Notes: a model not told the origin generated them from the letters alone. DNA of 64,000 nucleotides from Flavobacteriales bacterium 33_180_T64 (GCA_002162685.1 MAAQ01000013.1:248001-312000), one strand, 5' to 3'; shown: positions 20,401 through 28,439, numbered from the stretch's first letter. A program made the numbers and translations.

Positions 20401-22865
20401 AAACTTAAGCCTGTAATATTTGCTGAAAGTGTTCCTGATGTTGTACCTGCTCCTGTTGGCTCACCTGTTCCTGCTGGAACAACCACATATTCCCATGATG
20501 TTTCACCATTGTTAGCATCCCAGTCTATATCTGCCGAAGTACCAGTTATATTTGTTACTGATATTCCACTTGGAGGAATACAAAAAGAACCACAAGATTC
20601 TACTCTAACAAAATCGATAGACATATCACCTTCAAATCCTGTTCCTGCACCACCATAATTAAATTCTATATAAACGACCTGTCCTAAATAAGCATCTAAG
20701 TTAACACCTACTGGCACCCAAGCTTCATTGTCTGTTAATTGTAAATCTCCAATCCATGTAAAAACATTTGTAAATGGTCCTGCAGCGTTATTTGAAACAC
20801 CAACATTAAGCGTTCCCATATCATCACCAAAAGCATGGAAGAAGAATGATAATTCTGCACCATCCATAGCTGCTGTTAAATCGATTGCTGGACTTATTGC
20901 CGATGCAATGTCACTTGAATTACCTGAAGCTTCATACTCTAAATGGTTTCCTGTTCCGCCATCATAAGCATTAGCTGGTCCTGTTCCACCAGAATTAGCT
21001 CCAGCTCCCGTAATATCCCAATTTCCATTATCACCATTAAACGTATTACCCGTCCAACCTGCTGGTGGATCTTGATCAAAATCTTCTGTAAAAATAAATG
21101 AAGACGATCCAGAAGCACAAGTTACTCCTACTGGAGCTGGTGGAGGCGTATTTAATGTTGAAAAATTAATTGGTCCAACCCAACTACTTAAACCATCAAC
21201 ACCACAATCACTTCTTACATAAACTTCGTAAGCTGTACTTGAGTTTAGAGGAGTTGCAGTATAAGGATTATCTGTTGTCGCTATTCCTGGTCCTGTTGGA
21301 ACTCCTGTTCCTTGTGGCTGAATAACAACTTCCCAAGAAGTCTCTGTTCCTCCTGGTGTCCAACTTATTTCGGCAGATGTATCTGTAACATTATCTACAA
21401 CAACACCTGTTAATTCTTGACATGATGGAATAGCGCGTACTCTAAAATTATCAACAAAAACATCATTATCTTCAGTATCATCTACTGTTCCTTCAGATCC
21501 TAAGATTCCAAACTGAACTATTTGTCCTGCATAAGCTGTTAAATCTGCTACAACTTGTGTTCCTGTTGCAGGAACCACACTCGTATTATCAAAGGTTATT
21601 AAACTAGTCCATGTAACACCATTATCATTTGATATTAATAATTGAACCGTATCATCAGATCCTAATGTACCTGCATTTGTGTTACTTCCAAATTGCATGA
21701 TTCCAAAATCGAAATCGACTTGAAATGGTCCACCTGTTAAATCAAACTGTGGTGATAATATCCAATCACTCTTAAATGCTTGCCATAAATTAATTTTATA
21801 TGCACCATCAAATCCATCATTTAAAAATCCATCTGGACCCCAATCTCCTGCACCTAATCCTGTAGGTCCTGTAGTTGCATCTCCATCTCCTGCTTCATCC
21901 CAACAGTTAGGTATAATCGTTGTAAAACTCTCTAAATAATCTGGTACAAATACATCACAGGCTGACAAGAAGTTTATAGGTCCTACCCAAGCACTAAGAC
22001 CATCAGGTCCACAACTAGCTAAAACATACACTTCATAATCTGTAACAGCAGTTAAACTACTTACTGTATAAGGATTACTTGATGTCGCTGTCCCTGATCC
22101 TGTTGGAACTCCTGTTCCTGCTGGTTGTACAACAACCTCCCAGTCTGTTTCTGTTCCTCCTGCTGTCCAACTAATATCTGCTGATGTCGCTGTAATATTT
22201 GAAACAGTTATTCCTGAAGGTTCAGGACAACTTACTTCAAAAACTGTAACGGTATCAAACGCAACACCTTCATCTGTGACAGAGCCATCAGATCCAAACG
22301 CAACTCTTAAAATCACATTTGCTTGTCCTCCTAATCCGCTTAATGCGTGTCTTGCAACAACCCATCCTTCAGAACCATTTGCAGCACCTCTTCCTGTCCA
22401 ACCTTCTTGTTGTCCTCCTGGGTTACCTGCAATAGTTCCATCATTATACCAGTTATTAGGATCGCCTTGCGCTCCTACATTTTGCCAAGATGTTCCACCA
22501 TCGATAGACGATTGTAAAACCATTCCATCCCAACTAAATTCTGAATTCCACCATACACTCATTTCTATTGAAGGAGCGCTTAAAGATGATAGATCAAAAA
22601 CAGGACTTGTTACAATACCATTTTCATTACTATTATAGTTACCTGTTAAATTTGTAACCCATGCATTAGTACCAGTATCAGCACTATTAATCACAGCTGC
22701 TGCAGGCGTTCCAAGAGCCCATGTCCCTGGGTTTGCGGCATCAACAACCCAACCTCCATCTCCAGATTCAAAATCTTCTAAATAGGGGTATGTTGTGATT
22801 TGCGCATCAGCACACCAAATTGAAAACGTAAATAAGAATGCCAACGAGAGTAAAAATTTTTTCAT
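17448..22865 (-). CDS. Giant T9SS-secreted adhesin-like protein, type B sorting domain (adhesin 2)
   Basis: 1805 residues. A signal peptide ends near ADAQ. Three pairs of a MAM/choice-of-anchor-like jelly roll and a fibronectin type III-like domain fill about residues 22-860, with recurrent SADISWTAGGTE-type strands. A CUB-like half module and beta domains follow (about 865-1180) and are close relatives of those in adhesin 1. An acidic beta region with GPFTSLEDACGN comes next (about 1195-1360), then Ig-like and gliding-type repeats, and the final ~85 residues (QGISPNGDGMNDFF ... YIQRLN) form a type B sorting domain nearly identical to that of adhesin 1. First gene of the operon with the PorP/SprF and PorE-like genes. 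A surface adhesin or gliding-associated filament is the best guess. The repetitive structure makes the region a likely recombination target. Confidence 0.9.
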   Translation of the reverse strand: MKKFLLSLAFLFTFSIWCADAQITTYPYLEDFESGDGGWVVDAANPGTWALGTPAAAVINSADTGTNAWVTNLTGNYNSNENGIVTSPVFDLSSLSAPSIEMSVWWNSEFSWDGMVLQSSIDGGTSWQNVGAQGDPNNWYNDGTIAGNPGGQQEGWTGRGAANGSEGWVVARHALSGLGGQANVILRVAFGSDGSVTDEGVAFDTVTVFEVSCPEPSGITVSNITATSADISWTAGGTETDWEVVVQPAGTGVPTGSGTATSSNPYTVSSLTAVTDYEVYVLASCGPDGLSAWVGPINFLSACDVFVPDYLESFTTIIPNCWDEAGDGDATTGPTGLGAGDWGPDGFLNDGFDGAYKINLWQAFKSDWILSPQFDLTGGPFQVDFDFGIMQFGSNTNAGTLGSDDTVQLLISNDNGVTWTSLITFDNTSVVPATGTQVVADLTAYAGQIVQFGILGSEGTVDDTEDNDVFVDNFRVRAIPSCQELTGVVVDNVTDTSAEISWTPGGTETSWEVVIQPQGTGVPTGPGIATTDNPYTATPLNSSTAYEVYVRSDCGVDGLSSWVGPINFSTLNTPPPAPVGVTCASGSSSFIFTEDFDQDPPAGWTGNTFNGDNGNWDITGAGANSGGTGPANAYDGGTGNHLEYEASGNSSDIASAISPAIDLTAAMDGAELSFFFHAFGDDMGTLNVGVSNNAAGPFTNVFTWIGDLQLTDNEAWVPVGVNLDAYLGQVVYIEFNYGGAGTGFEGDMSIDFVRVESCGSFCIPPSGISVTNITGTSADIDWDANNGETSWEYVVVPAGTGEPTGAGTTSGTLSANITGLSFETDYEVWVRADCGSEFSIWSGPVNFSTSVQLNFNVDCAVGPVNSFMCYGNNDSEIFTYTSSDGSPLNLTINVGEIEGAPFDFLLVTDGNGTVLYNDEGNDGVLDGLTFQSITDTITIQILSDGSVSCESGSGCCLNGIDYTVACATCINPEATYQVIDDCANGDQFLIDVNITSLGDATSLTITNNIDATTVPVTATGVYQIGPFPFLVDVVVTISNDQDVNCEINSSPIQLLACPPENDNPCDAIVAVVNDDSSCDLLTAGSLIEATDSGVPTGSCGGNPDDDVWFQFTALSEVQLISLVNVAGGGFNTDHALYEGTCDGLIELECTDGTASVTPQLVIGNTYYIRVFSGGNNSETTTFDLCIKEAPTNIICENAENFCAEAGGALTTSNIVGIPDPTDIACLFSAPNPTWNILQIGDSGLIEIQIDQVDENGNGLDVDFVLWGPFTSLEDACGNLDFGCPNPGGDCPNNTNDPNFYPFGNIADCSYSAAPTENLTIDNALSGEIYILLVTNFSDNPGTISISQTNDGGTTGDGNITAEIEVDLGIDQNFCGFPDFELNADSPFADTYEWYENGFIIPDETGSTLTVSNSSTYTVIAYDEQCDSQAQDSVTVVFGLEPVANPVADIVTCDDISADEIEDFDLSIQTAGILGAQSDTDFNVTYHLTLAEAQANTGELPLIYTNISNPQTIFVRVEDANATFCFATTSFQLIISGPTPTATSVAIEECDDDTDGVTLFDLAAHDANVLDGQNAADFTVNYYLNEADAEAGTNAIDTSVLYSSTSQTIYTRVESNVAFDCYSTTGFDLVVKPLPSTLFTTDFDYEVCPNATVPILITATANNYTATEVSIVWYRDGGLIAGENGLTLPVLEAGLYEIEVTFNDGTQCSNSASQTVIELESCVIPQGISPNGDGMNDFFELSSFDVSKLEIFNRNGTLVYSKTNYTNEWYGQTNDGDELPVGTYFYTMEYENGKQRTAWVYIQRLN

Positions 22866-23006
22866 ATCAATGAATGCTATTAAATTATTTTAATTGATTG
22901 TTAATTAGTCTCTTAAATTTAATCCTTAGGAAAGAATGAATAATTAAGATTGAACAAGTCTAGTACTTAAACTCATTATAAGCAACCGAAGATAAAAAAA
23001 ATGATA

Positions 23007-23030
23007 GTTAACATACTGTTAACAGTGTTA
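23007..23030. promoter_or_regulatory. Operator-like inverted repeats upstream of adhesin 2
   Basis: GTTAACA-TAC-TGTTAAC is a perfect 7-bp inverted repeat. It overlaps a second one, TAACA-G-TGTTA, giving three half-sites in 24 bp. It lies about 140-165 nt upstream of the adhesin 2 start and just after the preceding minus-strand gene. No binding protein can be named. Confidence 0.3.
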
Positions 23031-23081
23031 TAATAGATAAAAGGCAGTTTTTATCGACAAAGAGAAAAAGACTTTAAGAAC

Positions 23082-24047
23082 TTACAATTCTGTAATATTT
23101 AATTGAACGTAAACTGGAAAATGATCACTATAGCCTCCTTTATATTTTTTACCCACATAAGTTCTAAAAGGTTGCCCTTTAAACTTGCCTTTATATTGTG
23201 TCAAAAACTTTTCATCAAAGATATCTGCTTCATCAAACTTTAATTTATTTTTTTGAGTTTCAAAAAAATTAGTAGAAAACAATATTTGATCAAAAAGATT
23301 CCATTTGAAATTATGATTTAAACTCCCTCTACTATAAGACAGTAAGGTTTCCATAGGATTGTAAAGTTCACTTTGCTTTACCATAAACTTAACACTATCA
23401 TTACTTGGGTTGTCATTAAAATCTCCCATGACCAGTATTTTTGCATTGGCATCTTCAGTTTTAATCTCATTCATTATTTCGACAACCTTTTCAGCTGCTT
23501 TCATTCGTTTAGGCATCGATTCCTTTTCGCCTTCTCGTCTAGAAGGCCAGTGATTAACGATACAGTATATTTTTTCAGAATGAAGAATTCCAGACACTAA
23601 CAAAATATCTCTAGTATAATCCTGTTCCCCAATGTCATCTTCTAAATACACAGAATATGTTTTAGATTGTTCAACAGTAAAAACCGTTGTATCATAAAGT
23701 AAAGCAACATCAATTCCTCTTTCATCTTGCGAATCATAATGTACAAAACCATAGGGATATTCTTCTAAGTCTTTACTGTCTATCAAATCTTGAAGAACCT
23801 TTTTATTTTCAACTTCAGCTAAACCAATTAAAGCTGGTGGTTTTTGCGTTTCATCAAAACCTATTTTAGAAATAACCTGACCTAACTTGTGGAGTTTTCG
23901 ATCATAGCGTTTTTTGGTCCAACGTTTTTCTGTACCAGGTAAAAAATCGTCATCATACGTTGTTGCATCATTATAGATATCGAAAAGATTTTCGAGGTTA
24001 TAAAAAGCAATAGTATAGGTTGTAGTTTTTAAATCTATAGAATTCAC
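23082..24047 (-). CDS. EEP family protein without signal peptide (paralogue of 2849-3919)
   Basis: 321 residues with the full EEP motif set: AFYNLENLFD, GLAEVEN, RGIDVALLY, VNHWPSR, MGDFNDNP and a final YSDHFPVYV. It shares all motifs and spacing with the secreted protein at 2849-3919 but starts directly before the domain, so it is predicted cytoplasmic. The start is a GTG at 24047: an in-frame stop lies 12 nt upstream and the conserved domain begins at residue 11, leaving no alternative downstream. The -7 element TAAATTTG ends only 4 nt before that GTG, predicting a leaderless mRNA. Divergent from hflX across 71 bp. Likely a metal-dependent phosphodiesterase; substrate unknown. Confidence 0.88.
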   Translation of the reverse strand: MNSIDLKTTTYTIAFYNLENLFDIYNDATTYDDDFLPGTEKRWTKKRYDRKLHKLGQVISKIGFDETQKPPALIGLAEVENKKVLQDLIDSKDLEEYPYGFVHYDSQDERGIDVALLYDTTVFTVEQSKTYSVYLEDDIGEQDYTRDILLVSGILHSEKIYCIVNHWPSRREGEKESMPKRMKAAEKVVEIMNEIKTEDANAKILVMGDFNDNPSNDSVKFMVKQSELYNPMETLLSYSRGSLNHNFKWNLFDQILFSTNFFETQKNKLKFDEADIFDEKFLTQYKGKFKGQPFRTYVGKKYKGGYSDHFPVYVQLNITEL

Positions 24048-24051
24048 ATCA

Positions 24052-24059
24052 CAAATTTA
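24052..24059 (-). promoter_or_regulatory. -7 element TAAATTTG (minus), adjacent to a GTG start
   Basis: Exact TAnnTTTG match ending 4 nt before the GTG start of the EEP gene. The transcription start would fall on or next to the start codon. Confidence 0.5.
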
Positions 24060-24094
24060 AGTTTTAAAATGCAATAGACGAACATTCAATTATG

Positions 24095-24102
24095 TAACTT
24101 TG
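24095..24102 (+). promoter_or_regulatory. -7 element TAACTTTG for hflX
   Basis: Exact TAnnTTTG match, 16 nt before the hflX ATG at 24119, giving a very short leader of about 10 nt. Confidence 0.55.
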
Positions 24103-24118
24103 TGTTTTATTTAAATTT

Positions 24119-25336
24119 ATGATTGAAAAAAAAGACATAACGCTAGAAAAAGCGGTTCTTATTGGTGTTGTAACTAGAGATCAAAATGAAGAACAATCTA
24201 GAGAATATCTAGATGAATTAGAGTTTTTAACCTATACTGCTGGTGGTGAAGTTTTAAAACGTTTTACTCAGAAAATGGACATGCCTAATCCAAAAACTTT
24301 TATTGGATCTGGTAAAATGGAAGATGTACAAAACTATATTAAAGACAATGACATTAGCACAGCTATTTTTGACGACGAACTCTCTGCTGCTCAAGAACGA
24401 AATATTAGTAAAATATTAGAGTGTAAAGTTTTAGATCGTACAAATTTAATCTTAGACATTTTTGCACAACGCGCTCAAACAAGTTATGCTCGCACCCAAG
24501 TGGAACTTGCACAATGTGAGTATTTATTACCAAGGCTAAAAGGAATGTGGACACACCTTGAACGACAAAAAGGTGGTATTGGAATGCGTGGTCCTGGTGA
24601 AACTGAAATAGAAACTGATAGACGTATTGTGCGTGATAAGATTGCTTTACTAAAATCAAAGATTAAAACCATTGATAAACAAATGGCAGTACAACGTGGT
24701 AATCGTGGTAAAATGGTTAGGGTTGCACTGGTTGGCTATACAAATGTTGGCAAATCTACATTAATGAATATCGTTAGCAAGAGTAATGTATTTGCAGAAA
24801 ACAAGTTGTTTGCTACATTAGACACAACGGTTAGAAAAGTAGTGATACAAAACCTTCCTTTTTTGCTAACCGATACAGTAGGATTTATTAGAAAACTACC
24901 AACTCAACTTATCGAATCCTTTAAGAGTACACTAGACGAAGTTCGTGAGGCAGACTTGTTATTACATGTTGTAGATATTTCGCATCCAAATTTTGAAGAA
25001 CATATCGAATCTGTAAATAAAATTCTTGGCGAGATTGATAGTTCTAATAAACCAACAATAATGGTGTTTAATAAAATTGATGCTTATCAACCAGAACCTT
25101 TTGATGATGATGATTTAATAACCGAAAGAACATCTATACATTACAGCTTAGACGAATGGAAAAATACTTGGATGAATCGCGTGGGAAATAATGCACTTTT
25201 CATTTCAGCTTTAAACAAAAAAAACCTAGACACGTTTAAAAAACGTGTTTATGATGAAGTTAGAGAAATTCATGTAACGCGTTTCCCTTACAATCATTTC
25301 TTATATCCTGATTATACTGTAGAAGAAGAAGAATAA
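24119..25336 (+). CDS. hflX: GTPase HflX
   Basis: 405 residues. The N-terminal HflX domain includes the GPGETEIETDRR segment at about residue 159-171, and a coiled-coil linker follows. The G domain shows GYTNVGKST (G1, about 203-211), DTVGFIRKLP (G3), NKID (G4) and SALNKK (G5). HflX is a ribosome-associated GTPase that splits stalled or hibernating 70S particles, especially after heat stress. Length fits the bacterial family. The gene is monocistronic, divergent from the EEP gene and closed by a strong bidirectional terminator. Confidence 0.97.
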   Translation: MIEKKDITLEKAVLIGVVTRDQNEEQSREYLDELEFLTYTAGGEVLKRFTQKMDMPNPKTFIGSGKMEDVQNYIKDNDISTAIFDDELSAAQERNISKILECKVLDRTNLILDIFAQRAQTSYARTQVELAQCEYLLPRLKGMWTHLERQKGGIGMRGPGETEIETDRRIVRDKIALLKSKIKTIDKQMAVQRGNRGKMVRVALVGYTNVGKSTLMNIVSKSNVFAENKLFATLDTTVRKVVIQNLPFLLTDTVGFIRKLPTQLIESFKSTLDEVREADLLLHVVDISHPNFEEHIESVNKILGEIDSSNKPTIMVFNKIDAYQPEPFDDDDLITERTSIHYSLDEWKNTWMNRVGNNALFISALNKKNLDTFKKRVYDEVREIHVTRFPYNHFLYPDYTVEEEE

Positions 25337-25347
25337 ATAGGTGTCAT

Positions 25348-25394
25348 TCTATAAAAATAAAAGCACCTCAATGAGGTGCTTTTATTTTTATAGA
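25348..25394. terminator. Bidirectional terminator, perfect 23-bp inverted repeat
   Basis: 25348-25370 and 25372-25394 are exact reverse complements around a single central A, with GC-rich core AGCACCTCA flanked by A/T runs on both sides. Serves the convergent hflX and DUF3078 genes. Confidence 0.92.
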
Positions 25395-25409
25395 GTGTAT
25401 TATTACGGC

Positions 25410-26351
25410 TTAAAATTTATAAGTCAATCCTAAAGTATAATACGTTTGTAAGTCATTATCAACATTATCGAATGTTGGGACAGGATCTGTTCCCATAGGA
25501 TCAAAATTAGCTAAAGCAAAACTTAAAGCTTCTTGTTTATTGCTTCTTAACCCGAAGTCGAAACCAACTCCAATCATTTTCCATAGAGTATAACTAAAAG
25601 AGTTTGTCCATGTTACGTTTGACAAATCTCCACTCTCATAACTTTGAAACATTGATACGTTAGATTTAAAAGCAACTGCTCCAATTTGACGTGTATAGTC
25701 TGCAACAATCTTAGCACCTAACGATGATTCAAAAATATTATCATTATCTGTAAATACAAAGTTGTAGTTTAATGGATGGATGACTACTATTAAATTTTCA
25801 AGAGGTGTCCAAGTTGCACCAACCCCAAAATCTAAATACCCAGGATCATTGAAGTTATTTAACAGTGTCGTTCGATATTCCATTAATGCAGAAGCAGCTA
25901 ATTTTGATGTAATATTTCTTCCGTATAAAGAAGAAATATTAAAGACATCTGTTGTTGGCTCAAAGTTGTCACTATCTAAATCTGTATCTTTATTATCTAA
26001 TTTTGTCCAGTTTAAATTAGTTGTTAATGCATTTCTCCAGAAAAATTTCTCCTGAATTAAGTTCGCATAACCATTAACAGTAAATCCGATATTTCCAGAT
26101 GAATTATTTGGAGCACCTTGAGAATACCAGTTATTAAAGTTAGATAAACTTCCTCCTATAACACCAAAAGCTCCAACTCTCCAACCTGGCAAAGCATCTA
26201 TTTGGGCTTGTAAAGCATTAGCCTCTGCTTGTGCAGCATCAGCAACAGCTTGCTTCTCTGCTTTTTGAACTTCTAATTCTTCTTTAGTTTGAGAAAACCC
26301 AAAAGAAATAGACAACATAAGTATAGCTGTTAAAAGTAATTTTTTAATCAT
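25410..26351 (-). CDS. DUF3078 outer-membrane beta-barrel protein
   Basis: 313 residues. A signal peptide ends FGFSQ. A short Ala/Gln/Glu-rich helical segment follows at about 23-53 (KAEKQAVADAAQAEANALQAQ), probably a coiled coil. The remaining ~255 residues are beta-barrel with W-x-x-G and alternating aromatic strands, ending YYTLGLTYKF with a C-terminal Phe. The pattern GSLSNFNNWYSQGAPNNSS is typical of DUF3078 proteins of Bacteroidota, whose function is unknown. Single gene between a strong terminator and an upstream region holding one copy of the recurring element described in the findings. Confidence 0.88.
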   Translation of the reverse strand: MIKKLLLTAILMLSISFGFSQTKEELEVQKAEKQAVADAAQAEANALQAQIDALPGWRVGAFGVIGGSLSNFNNWYSQGAPNNSSGNIGFTVNGYANLIQEKFFWRNALTTNLNWTKLDNKDTDLDSDNFEPTTDVFNISSLYGRNITSKLAASALMEYRTTLLNNFNDPGYLDFGVGATWTPLENLIVVIHPLNYNFVFTDNDNIFESSLGAKIVADYTRQIGAVAFKSNVSMFQSYESGDLSNVTWTNSFSYTLWKMIGVGFDFGLRSNKQEALSFALANFDPMGTDPVPTFDNVDNDLQTYYTLGLTYKF

Positions 26352-26410
26352 AATTAGTGGTTTTAATCGTTTTTGAATTATTAATTAGCCGTAAATACAA
26401 CTATTTAGAT

Positions 26411-26430
26411 CGCTGAATAACAGTGATTTG
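26411..26430 (-). promoter_or_regulatory. Recurring upstream element, copy A
   Basis: Plus-strand CGCTGAATAACAGTGATTTG, 60 nt upstream of the DUF3078 start. It resembles copies B-E at 35720, 37524, 42038 and 29584. Confidence 0.35.
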
Positions 26431-26507
26431 AATTAAAAGGAATGCTTGATAATTTATAATCCTAGTATTAGACTCAAATTAAATTACAAAGTCACAACTC
26501 ATAAGTA

Positions 26508-27014
26508 TTATTTTCTTTTGAAAAGTGGCACAGACGAACAAGCCTCACCATACATGATAGATTTAGCAACTGGTTTTAATTTTGCTAGTAGCATTGTATA
26601 AGCATTTGTTGGAACAGGTTTATGAGCACAGCCTTTAATAATAAGTGGCCGATCTTGATAAGGTGCTACATCTAGATGCGTTATAATATCTTGATAAATT
26701 GAAGTTTCTAAATGTTCTAAATCGCCAACCATTACTTTTTTAGCATACGATTGCAATTCAACCATAAGCAACATATAAGCCCAAGCAGGAATTATAGCAT
26801 CGGTAGAGCATGTTAATGCTACAAATTGATTTTGATGTTTAGACCAGTCATAATCTTTTACAGATAATCTAAACGTTTTTTCCCTTAAAACTAAGCCTTC
26901 ATATAACCAATCCTTAATATCAAAAACAAAACGCTCTCCTTCTGGGTAGTAATCTTCAAGATCTACTACCATTAACTTACTTAATGCGACTTTATTTATG
27001 ATTTCTTCGGCCAT
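26508..27014 (-). CDS. DUF2480 family protein
   Basis: 168 residues, soluble, with no signal or membrane segment. It contains the conserved VDLEDYYPEGERFVFDIKDWLYEG start and a C-terminal IIKGCAHKPVP motif with one conserved Cys. DUF2480 genes accompany sufE and DUF59 genes in many Flavobacteriia, and here the ATG lies 1 nt from the DUF59 stop codon, so the three genes are translationally close-coupled. A role linked to iron-sulfur assembly is suggested by this context only. It is the last gene of the sufE operon. Confidence 0.9.
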   Translation of the reverse strand: MAEEIINKVALSKLMVVDLEDYYPEGERFVFDIKDWLYEGLVLREKTFRLSVKDYDWSKHQNQFVALTCSTDAIIPAWAYMLLMVELQSYAKKVMVGDLEHLETSIYQDIITHLDVAPYQDRPLIIKGCAHKPVPTNAYTMLLAKLKPVAKSIMYGEACSSVPLFKRK

Positions 27015-27015
27015 A

Positions 27016-27342
27016 TTATAGCATCCCTAATTCTAATTTTGCTTCTTCACTCATTAAGTCTTGAGTCCAAGGTGGATCGAATGTAATTTCAACTTCAGCA
27101 GATTTTACATCATTTAAAGACTTTACTTTCTCTTCAACTTCTAAAGGCAATGTTTCAGCAACAGGGCAATTAGGTGTTGTTAATGTCATTAATATTTTTA
27201 CATCATAATCTTCATTTACAAATACATCGTAAATAAGACCTAATTCGTAAATATCTACTGGAATTTCAGGGTCATAAATTGTTTTTATAACTCTTACTAT
27301 TTTTTCACCTAAAAGGTTTGTGTCTATTACTGATTCGCTCAT
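27016..27342 (-). CDS. DUF59/MIP18-family iron-sulfur assembly protein (SufT-like)
   Basis: 108 residues forming one MIP18/DUF59 domain: IYDPEIPVDIYELGLIYDV, MTLTTPNCPVAETLP with the conserved Cys, and DPPWTQDLMSEEAKLELG near the end. In Bacteroidota this protein is regularly annotated as a SUF system assembly protein and helps mature iron-sulfur proteins. It lies 6 nt after sufE and 1 nt before DUF2480. Family and context agree. Confidence 0.93.
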   Translation of the reverse strand: MSESVIDTNLLGEKIVRVIKTIYDPEIPVDIYELGLIYDVFVNEDYDVKILMTLTTPNCPVAETLPLEVEEKVKSLNDVKSAEVEITFDPPWTQDLMSEEAKLELGML

Positions 27343-27348
27343 TGTGAA

Positions 27349-27771
27349 CTAATTTAATTGTGTTTGGTATGCAATCGCATACATTTTAATTTGCTTTATC
27401 ATACTTACTAATCCATTAGCACGTGTTGGTGACAAGTGTTCTTTTAGACCAATTTGATCAATAAATTCGGTATGGCTTTCGATGATGTCTTTTGGGTGCT
27501 GATCAGAAAACACACGAATTAAAATAGCAATGATTCCTTTGGTAATAATAGCATCACTATCTGCTGTAAATATAACCTTATCAGCATTCATTTCAGCATG
27601 AACCCAAACCTTACTTTGACACCCTCTTATGATATAATCTTCGGTTTTATATTGTTCATCTATTAATGGTAGCGTCTTACCAAGATCTATCATATATTGA
27701 TAGCGTTCTTCCCAATCATCAAACATTGAAAATTCATCGATAATTTCATCTTGTATTTCTGCAATTGTCAT
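27349..27771 (-). CDS. sufE: SufE cysteine desulfuration protein
   Basis: 140 residues from the ATG at 27771 (MTIAEIQDEIIDEFSMFDDW), which matches the usual start of flavobacterial SufE. An in-frame ATG at 27807 would add 12 unconserved residues. The sulfur-accepting Cys lies in YIIRGCQSKVWV, with ITKGIIAIL and the GLKEHLSPTRANG region further on. SufE takes persulfide sulfur from SufS and passes it to SufBCD. First gene of the sufE-DUF59-DUF2480 unit, with a promoter-like element at 27823-27830; it is separated from sufS by two genes not related to iron-sulfur assembly. Confidence 0.93.
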   Translation of the reverse strand: MTIAEIQDEIIDEFSMFDDWEERYQYMIDLGKTLPLIDEQYKTEDYIIRGCQSKVWVHAEMNADKVIFTADSDAIITKGIIAILIRVFSDQHPKDIIESHTEFIDQIGLKEHLSPTRANGLVSMIKQIKMYAIAYQTQLN

Positions 27772-27822
27772 ATTAAATTTCAAATTTTTCAGCCTCATAA
27801 AAAGCATTCATGATTATCGCTG

Positions 27823-27830
27823 CAAAGATA
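27823..27830 (-). promoter_or_regulatory. -7 element TATCTTTG for sufE operon
   Basis: Exact TAnnTTTG match on the minus strand, 51 nt upstream of the chosen sufE ATG. It implies that sufE is transcribed apart from sufBCDS. Confidence 0.5.
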
Positions 27831-27838
27831 CAATATCT

Positions 27839-28318
27839 CTATTGTTTCTCTAGCATTGTTTTTATGGATAACATTTTCTCAACAAGGTCTTTAATTACTA
27901 CTGAAGGGTTTCCATGATCAAAAGCACTGGTTTTGTAGATCTCTTCATCTTTTGAAATCTCAAACGTTGCTATAGCAGCGCCATCATACTGATGCGCTTT
28001 TGAAGGCGACTCTAATCCTGGAAGTGCAGTTGCATCAATATTATTAAGTAATGTTAATAACGCTTCTTTTTCTTCTTGAGAAATTTGATAGGTGTTCACC
28101 TCTTTTAGATTATAATCACTTGTAAATGATAGCGAATCCCCTTCAACCCATATTTTTAGAAAAAAACCTCTTGACACAGCTTGATAAGTCAATTTCATAT
28201 TCTCTTGCGTATTTCTATCAGACATTTCCATTGTCGTTTCTGTTGCTATTTGTGTTTTATTTTTATCACATTCCTTTGCTGAAATCAGCATAAAGATTAA
28301 ACATAGAATTAGTTTCAT
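27839..28318 (-). CDS. Small exported protein, unknown function
   Basis: 159 residues with a hydrophobic N-terminus (residues 2-13) followed by SAKEC. A Cys is present at the expected lipidation place, but the residue before it is Glu, so the lipobox is not canonical and simple export or a weak lipoprotein signal are both possible. The rest is a soluble alpha/beta-looking domain with LKEVNTYQISQEEKEALLTLL and a C-terminal helix; no family is recognised. It has a -7 element at 28364-28371. It sits between the M43 protease gene and sufE and is probably an independent insertion. Confidence 0.75.
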   Translation of the reverse strand: MKLILCLIFMLISAKECDKNKTQIATETTMEMSDRNTQENMKLTYQAVSRGFFLKIWVEGDSLSFTSDYNLKEVNTYQISQEEKEALLTLLNNIDATALPGLESPSKAHQYDGAAIATFEISKDEEIYKTSAFDHGNPSVVIKDLVEKMLSIKTMLEKQ

Positions 28319-28363
28319 AGTTTTAAATTTTTAAGTGTGATAGTAATATTACAAAAAAGAAGC

Positions 28364-28371
28364 CAAAGTTA
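28364..28371 (-). promoter_or_regulatory. -7 element TAACTTTG
   Basis: Exact TAnnTTTG match on the minus strand, 45 nt upstream of the small exported protein gene. Confidence 0.45.
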
Positions 28372-28390
28372 ATTGTTGACAATATTAAAT

Positions 28391-28421
28391 AAAAAAGGAT
28401 GCCATATAGACATCCTTTTTT
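28391..28421 (-). terminator. Terminator of the M43 protease gene
   Basis: AAAAAAGGATG / CATCCTTTTTT, an 11-bp perfect stem with a 9-nt loop, directly downstream of the stop codon. Confidence 0.85.
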
Positions 28422-28439
28422 ATAGTTAAAAACTAAAAC

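Noticed and set aside
22276-22638. 120-residue Pro-rich plus-strand frame inside adhesin 2
   Set aside because: Antisense of Gly/Trp-rich coding DNA, which gives Pro-rich shadows; nothing supports a gene.
23082-24047. EEP gene as part of the adhesin operon
   Set aside because: Same strand, but a 216-bp gap holding inverted repeats separates it from adhesin 2, and there is no functional link.
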